From: Asterochloris sp. CNOR1
Taxonomy: Eukaryota; Chlorophyta; Trebouxiophyceae; Trebouxiales; Trebouxiaceae
Direction of reading: 5' to 3'
Assembly: GCA_963969365.1 (NCBI GenBank)
Contig: OZ017751.1
Span: 1,984,001 to 2,048,000, forward strand
Length of the DNA stretch: 64,000 bases
Below are positions 27,879 to 41,600 of this stretch, one piece after another. Within the stretch, counting starts at the first letter, position 1, and each line of letters begins with the position of its first letter. Made by a program: the position numbers and the translations under genes. The notes under the pieces were generated by a model. It was not told the origin of the DNA. It ran no database searches and saw only the letters and a list, made by a program, of their open reading frames with translations.

Positions 27879-30600
27879 ATGAACCTGGCTGGCAGCCCAA
27901 GTCCTAAGCTGAGGCACCTGTCATTCAACCAGGATGCCAGCTGCATTGCGCTGTCTGATGCCCACGGCCTCAAAATCTACAACCTGGACACCCACAAGGT
28001 TGCCTACCAGTCTGACCTGGGCGCCATCAGGCGAGCTGAACCATCTGTGCAGTATGAACCTCATTGCCCGCTCTCTGGAATGTTGGGATTGAAGTGCTTC
28101 AGCTCCTGCAGATGGTATTGGCTTTCTGTACCATGTCAACGCTGCCTGGAGAAAGCCTTTCTGTTGTGCAGTCCCTTGCCTTTGCTGCCAAGCACAGCCA
28201 GACGGCTGCAGCGTCACTCCAGTCTCCCGACCCTGCAGGCTGGCATATATGCTGGCACGTGCTGCTCTCAAGTACGCTTCACACACCGCTCTGCTGCTGC
28301 TGCTTGCCAGTCTGGCCACAGGGTGTACTGCAGGTGCCTCCACAGGGCTTCAGCAGCTTGCTGTCTGCTGCCACAGGCTGGCTCAAATGCTGTGCAGAGC
28401 ACCCAGAGATGTCACCTTGGGCTCGCCTGAGGCATCGGCGGCATGAGCCACTCGTGCCCCTGACACCACACCTGCCCAGGCGGAGGAGACAAGATGGCCA
28501 AGGCACAGTGCTGGTGCTGGATGAGTCCTGAGCCTGTGTGCAGGCTGGCTGAGATGCTGTGGAGCACCAGCCTGATGGTGTATGTGGGCGCTGGGGAGCA
28601 GCCTGCGCTGACGCCCCGAAAGCTGACCCTGCTCAACACGACCAGCCAGAGCGTGATCCAGGACGTCAGCCTGCCCACCTCTGTCCTGGCTGTCAGGCTT
28701 AATCGTCAGCGGTGAGACTGCAGGCAGCCTGCCACTGAGGGCTTTGGGGCCACAGCTTGGTGCTGTAACCAGCACTTGGCCAGGCACTCAAGATGCTGTC
28801 ACCTCTGGGTCTTGCAGCACAGCCAACACTAAAGTGTTGCTGCACTGTGCCTTTCAACGGCCTGTGCATTTCTGGTATGCGTGCCAGGCTCCATGGACAA
28901 ACTGGCCTGAATTTGGCATGCTTAGCACATCCTGGGGGCATCGGTGCTCCACCTGTCCGCAGGATGGTGGTGGTCCTTGAGAAGCGCACAATGGTGTATG
29001 CGCTGGAGACTCTGGAGCTCTTGACAACTCTGGACACACATCCTAATCCCAAGGCAAGCCAGGAACTTTTGCCAGGGCAGCAGGAAGCTGCAGAGCATGC
29101 GCATAGGCCGCACACCGACTGCGCCCTGCGGCTGTGTGCAGCCTACCTGCTGGGCGCATGCTGCTTGCACCTGAGAAGCTGTCGCCGTCCGGCTTGATGC
29201 GTGGCTGCCCTGCAGGGCTGCTGTGCGCTGAGCACCTCCCCTGACCCTTCCCTCCTGGTCCTGCCGGCGTCCCAGGCCAGGGGCACACTGCGTGTGATCG
29301 ACGCCTCCACGCCTGGGGGCAACGTGCTGTGTGAGGTGGAGGCACACCGTGGCCCTGTGGCCTGCATGGCCTGGAATGCGGCTGCCACGCTGCTCGCTTC
29401 TGCGAGCACCAAGGGCACTGTTGTGCGCGTGTATCGCATGGTGAGCTGCACTGATCAACGCCTGTCGCCGCCATTGCAGGATGGCTTGTGCAGCACATGG
29501 GTGGCGATCTGTCTGGAGGGGTCCACCTGGAACCCGGCAGCTGGCAGGCTGCACCCTGCATGGGACACCCGACCCTGCCACAAGGGGTGGCAAGCCTGCC
29601 GTGTGCGAATATGCACCACTGGGCTCAGGCTCTCACTGTACATGTGCAACCTGTATCGTGGCCTCTGCTATTCTAGAGCTGGCTGGCATGTGATCCAGAG
29701 CCACAGCAGGGCTGCTGTGCTGTCATAGGGCGCCATGTCTGGCCTTGAACGTCACTGCTGGCCCCTGCAGCGAGCTTCAGCTGCCTGCAGCCCAGGGCCC
29801 ATGCATACACGAAGCTGTCTGGCAAGCCTCCTGCTTGGCACAATCAGCAGAGCAAGTCCTCTGAGCCCCACGCAGGCCTACCGCCACGCCCCTGGTGGCG
29901 GCATGCAGTTCAGCCTGGCATTCAGCTTCCGGCGGGGCACCTATCCAGCTCCCATCCACGCCCTCGCCTTCAGCCCTGCAGATGCACAGCTGCAGCTGCT
30001 GGCTGCTGCCAGCGGGCATGGCACTGTGCACCTCTTCCGTCTGGCCCAGACCGACAGGTGGGCTCTGCTCCGCCAGGGCATCAGGCCTCCTCGCAGCAGT
30101 GACTGGTAGCCATGCACACCTTCTGCTGGGTGAGACGCTCAGGGGCCGGCTGCTGAAGTCCAGGTGCCACTTCATGATCAAGGCCCACCCAGCAGGCTGT
30201 TGTCCATGGCTGTAGGCACCCTGCTGCGGCCGTTGCGTCCAACATGCTGTCAGCCTTCATTTCCCCCTCCATCACAGATGTGGTGGAGCTCCCCCGCAGC
30301 GTGCTGACCATAGAGCTCCCGGGCAAGGGCGTGCCGGCCGTCTGCGCCATCCGCACGGCCCAGGAGCAGCAGCAGGAGGCTGATGAGCAGGCTGGCCAGC
30401 CCCCTGCCAGTGATGCAGAGAGCCGGCACTCTCTGAACGGGGAGGTGCACCTCATACTGGCCACTGCTGATGGGCTGCTGTATGAGTATCATGTTCAGGG
30501 CCTCAAGGGGCCAACCCAGCAGCTCTCGCACACCCTTGAGGGGGAGTGGTACCTGTTACAGCAGAGTCACCACCAGCTGCCGCAGCACCAGCAGAATTGA
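27879..30600 (+). CDS. ATG18: ATG18/WIPI-family PROPPIN (autophagy)
   Basis: A seven-bladed beta-propeller that binds PI3P and PI(3,5)P2 in autophagosome formation. The first exon gives SPKLRHLSFNQDASCIALSD then AHGLKIYNLDTHKVAYQSDL (27879-28031). Later exons give MVYVGAGEQPALTPRKLTLL (28548-28712), MVVVLEKRTMVYALETLELL (28962-29053), TLRVIDASTPGGNVLCEVEA with VACMAWNAAATLLASASTKG (29215-29440), and FSFRRGTYPAPIHALAFSP (29876-30057). The FRRG in this last exon is the family's paired-arginine phosphoinositide motif. The terminal exon (30280-30600) begins DVVELPRSVLTIEL and ends QHQQN-stop after a Glu/Gln-rich insert. The ATG at 27879 opens directly into the first blade. The small exons between 28031 and 28548 are not resolved. 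Which ATG18 subgroup it belongs to cannot be said by eye. Confidence 0.9.
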
Positions 30601-30859
30601 AAGCTGAGATGATGCTCTTCTGCTGCTGCGATCCTGTGCCATCAACGTGCCAAGTCTCTTGTGGGCAGGCTTTCCGTCTGACTAGTGTGTCTGGCTGAAT
30701 CAATTCAGTCATTTGAACGCCTGCAATCCATGTGGTCCCGGCATGCTGCTGACTTTCTATGAAAATCAGATTAACCAACTTTAACCGCCCAGACGACGTG
30801 CAAGATGCATCCCTGACGTTGCTGGGTGGCCCACTTGTGCTCGTGGCAGCCGGTCCACC

Positions 30860-32456
30860 ATGCATAACCCCTCAATGGCAGGCACAGGTGATGAAGGCCA
30901 TGTAATGCTAATGGCTGGATGCCTGACTGAGCTTCAGTGCTTGGCTGCATTGCCATGCATCATGAGCATGCCATGCTGGTGTCACAACCCGCACCGCTGT
31001 GCTGATAGCCTCATGCGGCCACAGATGACCAGGGGAGGCCATGGTATTTCATTGCTGAAAAGCCACCACGCAAGTTGAAGCGTCAGGACCTGGCCAGTGC
31101 TGTGGAACGGCTTCATACAGTGGACAGATATGGGTTTCTGGCAGCCAGGTCAGGTCTCACCTGTGTCCAGCAGTCACATTGCAGCTGGATGCTGTCTGCT
31201 AAGCCAACACAGCAAGCGGCAGGTGCATGCCTCCATCTGGCACAAGCACAACACAAGGCACCAGGCCCCACTCAGATCCCTCATGCAATTGCTGCACTGC
31301 AGGCGTGGTAACGTCACTGGTGACATTCAGAAAGACGACAAGCACCCTGATGGATTCTTCTTGAGGGTGAGAGGGGAGGGGCGGGGGAAGCGGGGCTGCA
31401 GAAACCTGGTCTGCGCAGGTGTTGGGCCGCACATACTGAGCCGAACAGCTGATCAAATCCACCCATCAACTTGCCACGCCTGGCAAAGGGTACCACCGGC
31501 TGATTGATGCACAAAACATCATGGTCATATGCTGTGCCCTGTCCTGCAGGTTGGCCCCTGCTGGGTGCCCCAGCGTCGACTGAAGCCCTCAGAGATTGAC
31601 GAGATTGTGGGTCGCCTCAATGTGGTCAAAAAAGCTGCCAAGGCCATTGAGGAGCCACCACCTCCCCAAGCTGTGGGTCTAGCTGGCTTCTGTGTGCAGT
31701 GCTGCCTGCTGCACCTTGCTTTGCAGCAGAATATGGCTGGCAGTCACCCTCAGGGCTGCAGGCTTTGCATTTGCTCAGCTGCAGCCCTCTGCTTGCTGCA
31801 GATGCGCCTAAGCTACAAACACGATGCTAGCAAGGGCTCAGGGTTCAAGGCCTTCCAGGAGGTGCTGGTTCCTGTGAAAAAGGTCAGCTTAGACAGCATC
31901 GTGGAGCCTCATGACCAGATTCTAGCCACAAGCATTCCCAGTCTAAGCCTCCAGTGTGTTGTGGCTTAACTCCTGTTCACAATAATAGCCAGGGTGCACG
32001 GCTTGCCAGCCATGCCATGCATGCAGCCATAGCTGCCTGCCATTAGCTGCGTTTCCATGTCTCATCAGGTTGTTGCCTTCGTGCAGTTGAGCAAGGAAGA
32101 GAAGACGGAAGCGCTGCGAGCCCTGGCAGAGAGGTGCAGTGAAAGCCATGCCAAGCAGCAGGTGAGTGATTCCTGGGCTGCTGACATGTGCAACTGGCTC
32201 CCTCTCCTGACTTGCAGCTCTGCTGCCAATCATGGCATGCTCACCTGCAGCAAAAGCTAGAAGAGACATACCTGCAGCCGGTAGTCCAGGTCAAGAAAAT
32301 CCCTAGGGAGCAGCAGGCAGCGCATGAACACGCATTTGACAGGTGAGCATGTCTGCTGTGATGTGAAAATAGTCTGCAAACTTCCAGCATGCAAGATGGA
32401 CCTGTACATCTGCTCAGTGCAGGCTGGCCGCTGGTCTGGGTGTGGTGGAACGGTGA
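30860..32456 (+). CDS. Short charged helical protein with repeated Leu-Lys/Arg-Leu motif, unrecognised
   Basis: I do not recognise a named family. Exons in phase are MHNPSMAGTGDEGH (30860-30901), PPRKLKRQDLASAVERLHTV with DRYGFLAAR (31060-31148), GNVTGDIQKDDKHPDGFFLR (31306-31366), RRLKPSEIDEIVGRLNVVKK (31551-31673), MRLSYKHDASKGSGFKAFQE (31801-31881), LSKEEKTEALRALAERCSES (32088-32161), and LEETYLQPVVQVKKIPREQQ with AAHEHAFDR (32251-32340). A motif of the type (L/I)(K/S/P)xx(E/Q/D)x(4-6)RL occurs four times, resembling small repeat proteins found in flagellated protists; that link is only an impression. The preferred last exon splices in phase to LAAGLGVVER-stop (TGA 32454-32456). An alternative acceptor at 32595 gives SISMMN-stop ending at 32614. 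Confidence 0.6.
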
Positions 32457-32614
32457 CATCACCTCAGACAGTCAGAGTGACTTCAGATGGTAGCTGTGTT
32501 TGCCCAGCTTGATGCACATCACTGCTGGGACTGACTTCATGCTTTTGCATGCTTTTTGAACTCACATTCAAGCTTCTGCCTGCAAACGTATGCAGCATAT
32601 CGATGATGAATTGA

Positions 32615-35600
32615 TTACTTCAGTGAATTCCGAACCTTGGCCTTGTACCTGCACCCGCACAGTGGATCATTTGAGCCTGGACCCCAGAAGACTAACAGAA
32701 TGCTTGCCAGCCAGAATACTGCTTGTCTACTGGAAAGCAACAGGCCCCATGCCACTCAGCAGGCAGGTACATGACTCACTCATTAAAGGTGCCATGGAAG
32801 GGGGTCACAGTGCTGTCTGATACATGCCAGAGCTCATCCACTGTGCTTTGAATAAGATGCTGGTCATGGGACACCATCAGAACACCGCCTTGGAATGTGG
32901 CCAGACCCTGCAGCCGCCACAAACCTCGCATGGCACTGGCCCCGGCCGATGAGAGGCTCATCTTTATGCTGAGCAAAGCAGGGATTAGGCTCTGCTGGAG
33001 CAGCACTGTTGTTTGCACAAGGGGATTTTGAGCCAGGCAGTCGCACCTTGATGAGCGCCTCGATGCTGGGGTAGTCCAAGTGATTGCTGCAGAATGCACA
33101 CGCAAGCTTCTCAGCCCCACAATGTCGATGTAATGATCAAACAATGGTCCGCTGTGCAGAGCACAGCTGGCAAACACAGCAGTTCAACAGTGGCATTGTA
33201 GGCCCCTGGATGCAGCCATTGGCTGGAAGCAGTATGTGCGCTGGGCGACAGAGGCCTTACCTTGGCTCATCAAGCAGCAGGATGTGGGGCTTTGAAAATG
33301 TGACTTTGGCAAAGGCCACTCGGCTCTTCTGGCCTCCAGACAGCGTGTACATGGGCTGCAGGGCCAGGGCGCCGCTGACGCCAAAGGAGCCAAGGTGTGT
33401 CCTGCAGGGGAGTAAATTTCTGTGGGCAGCAAGCACAGAGACTGCACGATGAGGGCACTGCAGGCAAATGGGCCGCAGCATGTTGAGGTGGCAAGCCCAT
33501 GACGCAAAGCTCATGGGTTTGCTGCACACTTGCAGAGAACAGCCGGGCCTGAAGCTATGCCCTTGGCTGCTCCAGCAATGGCAGCATGAGCTGGCAAATA
33601 CCCTCCTCCAAAAGGCGACTGCATGCTGGCAGGCTTCCAGTTTATGTACAGGCATGCTGTCTTGGCGCACACAATGTGAGAGGTATCTCATGGCCCAGAC
33701 TCATCACCTTGTGCCGCTCAAACCTCATATAGCTGTCTGCTGCTGCCAGAACTGCCTGGCACATACACTGTTGTGTTCTGCTCATTTCTACCTGACAGTA
33801 CACACAAGCTTCAGCTAGCTGACCAGTCGACGGGTCATGTTGGGCATGACAAGTCACCTGATCTCCTGCTCCTTGATGGTGGGATCGTGAGCAAAGGCCT
33901 TGACCATGTAGGTCAGGGGAGTCAATGCCAGATCCAAGCCATCCACATGGTGCTGAGAAAACGTGGCCATGCGGATCTGCGGGGCACAATGGCATAGCTG
34001 CCAGCCTTGTCTGGCAGACCCTAGTCCTACTGTCAAGCACGGTGAAGCAGATTTTGCCAGCAGATGTGCTAGCCTGCTGTGTCAACAGCCTTGGCCTGCT
34101 GTCAGGCTGCTTGTAGCAGGTTTTCATGATGATCAGGCATGGCGCACAGCCCCTGGGCAACAACCTCGTAAGGTGAGCCCGCCATAGGTACCACTTGCAT
34201 GCAGGAGTGCAGAGTGAGCGGGAGCTCTGCATACAGAGAAGCGGAACAGCCAATGAAGATTTGCTTGCACACACGCTTGCTAGCCCTACCTTAGGGTTGC
34301 GCGTGACTGTGCCCCGCGTAGGCTCCAGCTGCCCTGAAATGAGGCCCAGCAGGGTGGACTTGCCGATGCCTGCGTGGTAGAGGCAAGCTGTCATGTTCAG
34401 GACCATGTCTCAGAAAGACTGTTGCTGTGATGCTCAGACCACGCATGCCAAGGCCAGTCCTGGGGCTGTGATGCTCAGAGCATGCATGCCAAGGCCGGTC
34501 CTGGGGCCATGAGCAGCCATGCTGCACAACAATTCAAGATGGGCTTCCTGAAAGCACCTCATGAAGACTGAAAGCTAAAGGTCTGCCAGCAATGATGCTG
34601 TGCAAGGCAAGTTCGCAGCCGTCTGCAAGCCGAGTTCAAGAGGCCCTCCACCCTCAGCAACATGGCAAGGCTGAGCAGGCCTGACCATTGGGGCCCACGA
34701 TGGCAAATCTGCTCTCCATGTCCAAGCCAAAGTTGAGGTCCCTGAAGAGAGTGGGCCCGCCAGGGTAGCCAAAGTCCACCTGTGGCAGGGCAGTACACTA
34801 CAGCTGACAAGGCTGCATGAGATTGCAACAGCCCCTTGGCGTGGCAGACATCCTGCTGGACAGTCAGCCCAGCCGGTCTCTGAAGGAGTCAACATGCAGC
34901 AGGACAGGTAGTCCTCAGCTTGCCTAGTGCATCTATGCTTGACAGCCGCAATGGCCAGAGCAACTAGGAGTGAAACACAGCTTTTTCCTGCAGACAAGGC
35001 CTGCAGCGTATCTTGAGGGACACTGTAGCAGCAGCGCCAGGCAGGCTCCCAGAGCCCAAAACAATCCAAGCGCCACAAGGACACATGACGGCAGCCGCCT
35101 CCCTCAGAGGCGCAGAGCATCTGGCACCCCATGCGATTGCTTTGCTGCCTGTGAAAGGCGGCCAGCACAGACGCCAGCAGTGCTCACATCATTGAAGCCC
35201 ATGATGGGCGGCGCCACCGTGTCAGGTGGCGGGAATTTGAACACAAATTCGGGGTCCTCCTCCACCACCTCAGACTCCCCCAGACGCTCCAGGGCCTTGA
35301 TGCGTGACTGCACCAGGCTGGCCTGCAGGGGCAGCGGAAAGAGTGATGTCTGCATGTATGAGGCCTCCAAGAGGAGGCGCGGCTGTAATGCACGACTGCA
35401 CCAGACTGGCCTGCAGAGGCACATTCTGAGGCTGCAGACGCAGCCACAACTTGCCAAGGTACCAGGCTGGCCTGCAGTGATGCGCCAAGGCACCAGGCTG
35501 GCCTGCAGGGCTCACACCACAGGCAGCATCTGTGGATGTATGCTGCGCCATTTGGCAGGCAGTGATGTGGCTGGCAAGTTGCGCAGGCTCAAGCTGGAAA

Positions 35601-38600
35601 ATGCCCATGTTTGCTGTGATGGGCAGCAACGGGTATGTTCAGCAGGCGGCTCACGGCCGTGCAAACTGCTATTAAGGCAGTGCTGTTCAAGCAGCATAGG
35701 CAGGCTCACCCGCTTGGCATTGAACCTGAACTTGTCGATGAAGGCCTGCAGAACAAGGTGACATTCTGAGCTCACAACTTCGCAGGCGGCAGAGCTGCAG
35801 GACTTCTTATCTCAGTGCACCAAGGACTGCACTTTCTGACGGGCCACATATTGGCACCTGGCATCTGCCTGCAGGCACAGGCCTGCAGCTGCATTGTGCA
35901 CAGCATCAAGGGCACAAAGCAAGCTCTCAGCTGTAGCCAGCCTCGCAGCATGCACACCACCAGCCCCTGCAGCATACCTGCATGTGAGCTCGCTGCCTCT
36001 CCTGTCCCTCGGCAGCTTTCTTGGCATTCTTCAGCCGCTCGCTGGCTGTCTTCTCAAAGTCCTCAAAGTTGCCGCGATACATGGTCAGCTTGCGGCTGTG
36101 CAGGTGGATAATGTCAGTACATACCGAATTGAGGAACTCACGGGCATGGGACACAATGAGCACTGTCTTGGGCCATTTGAGGAGGTAGTCCTGCAGCAGG
36201 AGAAGCATGCTTGATAAGGGGTGCCTTGATTTCCCAGAGAGCATGTACAGTGCCTGCCATGTGCCACGGCGTGCCAGGCAAGCACAGCCCCCAATGTGGC
36301 AGGCAGCATGCACAACGCAGGGTCCGCCTCTGGATTGACAGAGGGGCGTGGTGCCTGGGGCGGCAAACACATGGCATCCCTGAAGGCGGCAGGACACTTT
36401 GCTGCTGTGCCATGCTTCAGCATGCCTGTGCATTGCTGGAGTCTCCAAGCTGCCATGAGGCTTGCACTGCTGCTGACAGGGAGAGGAAGCGTGATAATAC
36501 ATGCCCGCGCCGCATGCACCGGACTCACCTCCAGCCACAAGACGGCATGCATGTCCAAATGGTTGGTCGGCTCATCCTGGAGGGGGGAAGGGTGCATCAG
36601 GTCTCTCAGCTGTCCCTTGTCAGGCCACCACAAGCAAGCCACATCCAAACCAGTGTTGGCTGCGCGTCAGGACCCAGCCTGGCAGAAAGCAAAGCATGCG
36701 CCCCGCCAGTGTCAGCTTGTCAGACAGGATGAGCACAAGCCAGAAGCAAAGCACGCTCGATGGCAGGGCACACCAGCATGAGCAGGTCTGGCTCAATGAA
36801 GAGCGCCCGTGCAAGAGCCACGCGCATCCTCCAGCCTCCAGAGAAGGTCTTGGTTGACCGCCCCTGCAGCACATCTATCACTTTGCCTGCCAGTGATAGC
36901 TGCAGTGAGGCTGTTTGCATTGGCCACACGCCTTGACCCAGACTGCAGAGAAGCTTTGCTGGTTGGGCCTGGGTTCCGGGGCAGCCTCCCTCGCTCATGC
37001 AGGAGCTGCGCAGCCCGACTTACAATCATGTCCTTCGTGAAGGACAATCCCGCCAGGATGATGGCTGCCTTGGCCTCTGCTCCATCTGCATCAATCTCCT
37101 GAAGGCGCTTGTACACCTACAAGGCCGGGGTGAGAATGGTCAGCAAGGCAGCAGCTGACGGCAGGTTTGAGCAGCAAGCACTGACAGCATCAACCAGACC
37201 AACAGCATGACACAGCTGGGGGGGCAGCCACAAACAGGAGCCGCTTCAGTCATGGATGTGCACAGCAGCTGCTGCAACAGATGGACCAGGGACTCCGTCT
37301 CTGCCCCGAGAACAGCAGGCATAACTTGCAGCCATGCGCCTGCATTGCCTTGACCGAAGCCAGGCAGCCTCACCTCTTGTAGCCTTGCTGCAGCCAGGGG
37401 ATCATCTCCTCCTGAGGGCGCTGCGCTGGCAGCATCCTTGCTGTCTGCGCGGACCTGGCCATTAGCAGCGCCACCCTCTGCTGCCTGGCCTGCGCAGCCA
37501 ACATAGGAGAGGTGAGATTGCCACAGCTCCCCAGTCTGTTGGCACCCTTGTTAGTCCCCTGCTGTTCCTCAGGCTGCCTGGGGTGTGCAGGAGCTGAGAA
37601 CAGCAGATCGCTGCAAGTGTCTCAGCCGAAGTGCCCTGACTGCTGGGCTTGCAGCAGCATGTGGCCCCTGCTCTGTCATCCTGAATCTGTTGCCGGGCGC
37701 ATGAAGGGCCCTGAGCAGAGTGCATGCAAGATTGGTCACCAGCCAACGGGCAGTGACGGCCAGGTCTGCAGCAGCGCTCAGCCTGGCTTGGTGTGATGCG
37801 GGCCAACTGCTGCAGCCCTGCCTCATGCACTGAAGGTTCACCACTGGTCACACCGCTGCCACACCTGATGCAGCGTGCAGGCGGTGCCCTGGCCCCTGCA
37901 TGGCACTCTGCTGGCTGCAGGCCTTGCCGTCCCTGATGCAGTGCGGGCTCACCACTGTGTAGGTGCTGCCTGCCCTCTGCACTACAAAACCCCCTTTCCC
38001 AGGCACTGCATGACCACTGGGTTGCTCAACCCATACACTGTAGATATCGCTGGGTGCAGGACTGCTTCATGCACAGCAGACTCACAGCTGGGTGCAGGCA
38101 AGGCCCTTTCCCTTGCAACCCTGGCGCAAAGATGTGGGGCGCCCCCAGCTCTGCTATAGTGTCCTGCCCTTTCTCCCGCTGTTTGTGGCATGCAGCACCC
38201 CTTAGCCCTGCAAGCTCACTGCTGGCTGGTGGCTCCCTGTTCAGCTTCTTCATGAGGTCCTTCTCCTCCCTGATGAGCTGCGAACGCTCGGTGTCAGCTG
38301 CCAGGACCACTTCCAGCACCGAGGTCTGGTCGCCAGTGACCTGCATGATGGACACCATGTCATCTGCCACATCAAGCACACTCTAGGATCCAAAATCTGC
38401 CAGGAAGTCAAGATGCCACAGCATACTGCCTAGTGAGGGTATATGCAGAATGTGAACCACCGCACCACAGCAACCCCAGAGGGGTCAACTGCTATTACAG
38501 GGCACTGCGTGGCCAGGAGGCATCGCAATGCTGGGCATTGCACCACAGCAAATTCTGGCAATGAGTGCTCAGCTGGTGAGGTCCAGACAAGACTTCTGGC

Positions 38601-41600
38601 ACATGCTGCTGCCGTCTGAGGCGCTTGCGTAGCCAGCATATCAGCAAGAGCCCAGGGGTGATCCCGCAGGCAACCAGGTCGTGGTTCTCCAGGACGTGAC
38701 CACAAGTATGCTGCACTTGACCTTGCCCACGGCATGGAAGCTAGGGCTGTGAACAGATAAGCTTCCAAATCAGAGCAGCCACTGGGTTCTGTGTTGACCT
38801 GCTGCATACACACACAATGAAGCATGTCTTGCCGACAAGGGAGACACCACGCCAGTGCAGCCACTGCGCACCTCCTGCTCGACATGCAGGATCTGACACT
38901 GTGGCGGGATGCCCTTGATCTGGTGTTGGGCCATAGCTCTCAGCAGTGTTGTCTTGCCAGTGCCGTTGCGGCCCACAAGGCCATACCGCCGCCCAAAGGC
39001 CAGCGTCAGATTGGCATCCTGCTGGGACAAACAGATTGTTGTGAATCAGAGGCCTTCAGGATCCTCATGGCAAAGCTGCAGCATAGCCAAAAGTCCTGTC
39101 TGGCAGGGGCAGCATGGTCAGCACAGCTATTCAGTTGTGGATTTGCTGGCTGAACCAACAAGGGCGGCAACATCGCTGGCAGAGGGCCATGTGGCTGGCA
39201 CATGGCAAACAACGGCAAGCCAACTCCAGCGGCTGTTGCCTGTTCCTGTCTGCAACACCAAATGCAATTGCCCTCCTGGCAGCAAGCTGAGTCGCTTGAA
39301 TGCCCCAGGGTGGCTGCTAGCTGCACACTGCACAGCAGCATTATGCTGTCCAAGGAGAGAACCACTTCAAAGGCCTTGTGGGCGGCTGCCAGCTGCAAAC
39401 TGCAAGGCGCTTGTTCCGCCTGTGGCAGAGAGCTGCCTTATAGACCCTGCACGAGAGTGCAGGCGGCAAGTTGCGCACCTCAATCAAGTCCTGACCCCCA
39501 TTGGACACACTGAAGTTCTCCAGGTGCAGATCGCGGCTGCCCATGGTCCCAGCGTTGCGCACCACAACTGGTGCATGCCCACCAGACGACTCAGCAGCAG
39601 CTGCCTGCAGCAGTACGGCAAAACAGATGAGGGGTCTTCAGCTGTACAGGCAGATACATACGATGTTGCTCTGGCCTGCATGAGCAAACGCAGGTACCAA
39701 GCTGGACGTGACTTGACACAATACGCAGCGGACGCTGTCAATTTGCTCTGCTGAGCAACCTGAGATGGCAACCCCACCCAGCAGCTTGTGTCACTGAAAG
39801 GAGCCCCTCACACTTTTGTATGCAGCCCCTGTCCAGCTGCCCAACATGCACACACAGCAAACCCTTTGCAGCCCCGGCTCAACAGCGGCCAACACTGCGC
39901 CATCCCATCGTGATTCTAAGCAGCTGGAACATCCACCTGGTGGGCAGCTAGCTGTGCCGAGTCCACTCAACAAAGCAGCTAAAGAGCCTCTGCTGCAGCC
40001 ATCACCATACTGTTCAGCCCAGCATGTACCTGGTGGCCAGCCAGCTGTGCACATGCAGGGTGCTCAGTGCAGCACCAGCTCAACAAGTTGGCTGTACCCT
40101 GCAGCCTGCGGCACGGCCAACGGTTGTGCTGCACCTGCTGAAGCCATCAAGCAGCCCGTCCCGACGCCCATGCTGTGAAGGGTCGGTCCTCGCTGGTAGG
40201 CATCCTCACCTTTACTTGTCCTTGTCTGCTGGTTGTTTCAGCATCCAAGAGTTTGTCCTTGAGGATCCCTCAGCCACTTCTGAAAAAGGTGGCAGGATCC
40301 GCGTCTGGCTTTTGAGAGCCGTCATGTGCCCTCTCCAATACAGCAGTAATGCACCCTACCTGGCGGGCAGTCACTCATGCACGTGCTGTACTTGATGTGG
40401 AGACTGTGCTTGACAGGCCTACGAGACCATTACGGCCTGGCTTGTTTGCCAAGTACCTGATGGGCAGCAAGCTGTGTGCGAGCAGCCTTCTCGTCTTTGT
40501 CAGCCTTGCGCTTCAGCTTGGCCTGCCCCTTCTCCGTGATCAGCGTGGCGTCCTTCTCGTCCCCAAAGGGCGTCTGGATCATGTGGCGTGTGGATGTCAG
40601 CTCGCTGGCATGCACGGTGGCCTTGTTAAAGGTGGCCATGTTGACAGGGCCACCTGCAGTCGAAGGCAGGGTCAGGCTGCGGGCATGCACTGGGAAGCAG
40701 CAACAGAGGCTGCATCAGTTATATAAGTGCCAACAATATCATTGTGGACAGGACCTGCAGTCGAAGAGGCAGGGTCAGGCCGCGGGCATGGAATGGAAGG
40801 CAGCAACTGGTGATACAGGCTGCATCAGTAGTACGAGTGCAAACAAACTCATCCGTGGACAAGGCAGGTATAGCTCCCTCACAGTTGAGGAGCCAGCATC
40901 ACCCTCGGCATGCAATGCAAGGCAGGGCCGTGCAAGGCAATGACTAGGGGTGTCTGCAGGCACAGTACAAAGCGGGCACTGTCTCCCTTGCAGGTACTGC
41001 CAGGGCCAGTCATTTGTCGTGCAGGAGGAGGCATCCTCCCCGGCACACGCATGGGGCGCTGCTGCCTGAAGCTGGTGCTAGCACAAGGCAGGGGGTGCCA
41101 TGCCCATTGCTTGCCCTCCTGCTGAATTAGAGACCAGGCTCCGCCACTGCTGCAAAGGCCACATCTGCACCGCGGCAGCTACTCAAAGCACTGCACTTGC
41201 CTTCCAGCTGGCGGAAGGTGGCCTGCACTGGGTGCTGCTGGCCCAGCCGGCGGGCCAGCTCCTTGCAGGCAGCCAGCGCAGCGTCATCGTCTGGCAGGAC
41301 GCCCCCGCTCACCTGCACAGGCACCATCACAGAGGTTAGAACGGGGCACCCCTTGCTCAAGAGCCAGGCAGGTGCCTGTTGTCTGCTTGGCTGCCAAGCG
41401 ATGACAGCAGGCCCAGGACTGAACACCCACAGGACAGTAAGGGTGCGCACGCCAGGGAGAGGCACAGCAGCCAAGCGATGACAGCAGGCCCAGGACTGAA
41501 CGCCCACAGGACAGTAATGGTGCGCACGCCAGGGAGAGGCACAGCCAATGCTTTTGCAGAGGTGCCCTGCAGCACCTGATGCTCTGATAGACCCCAGAGG

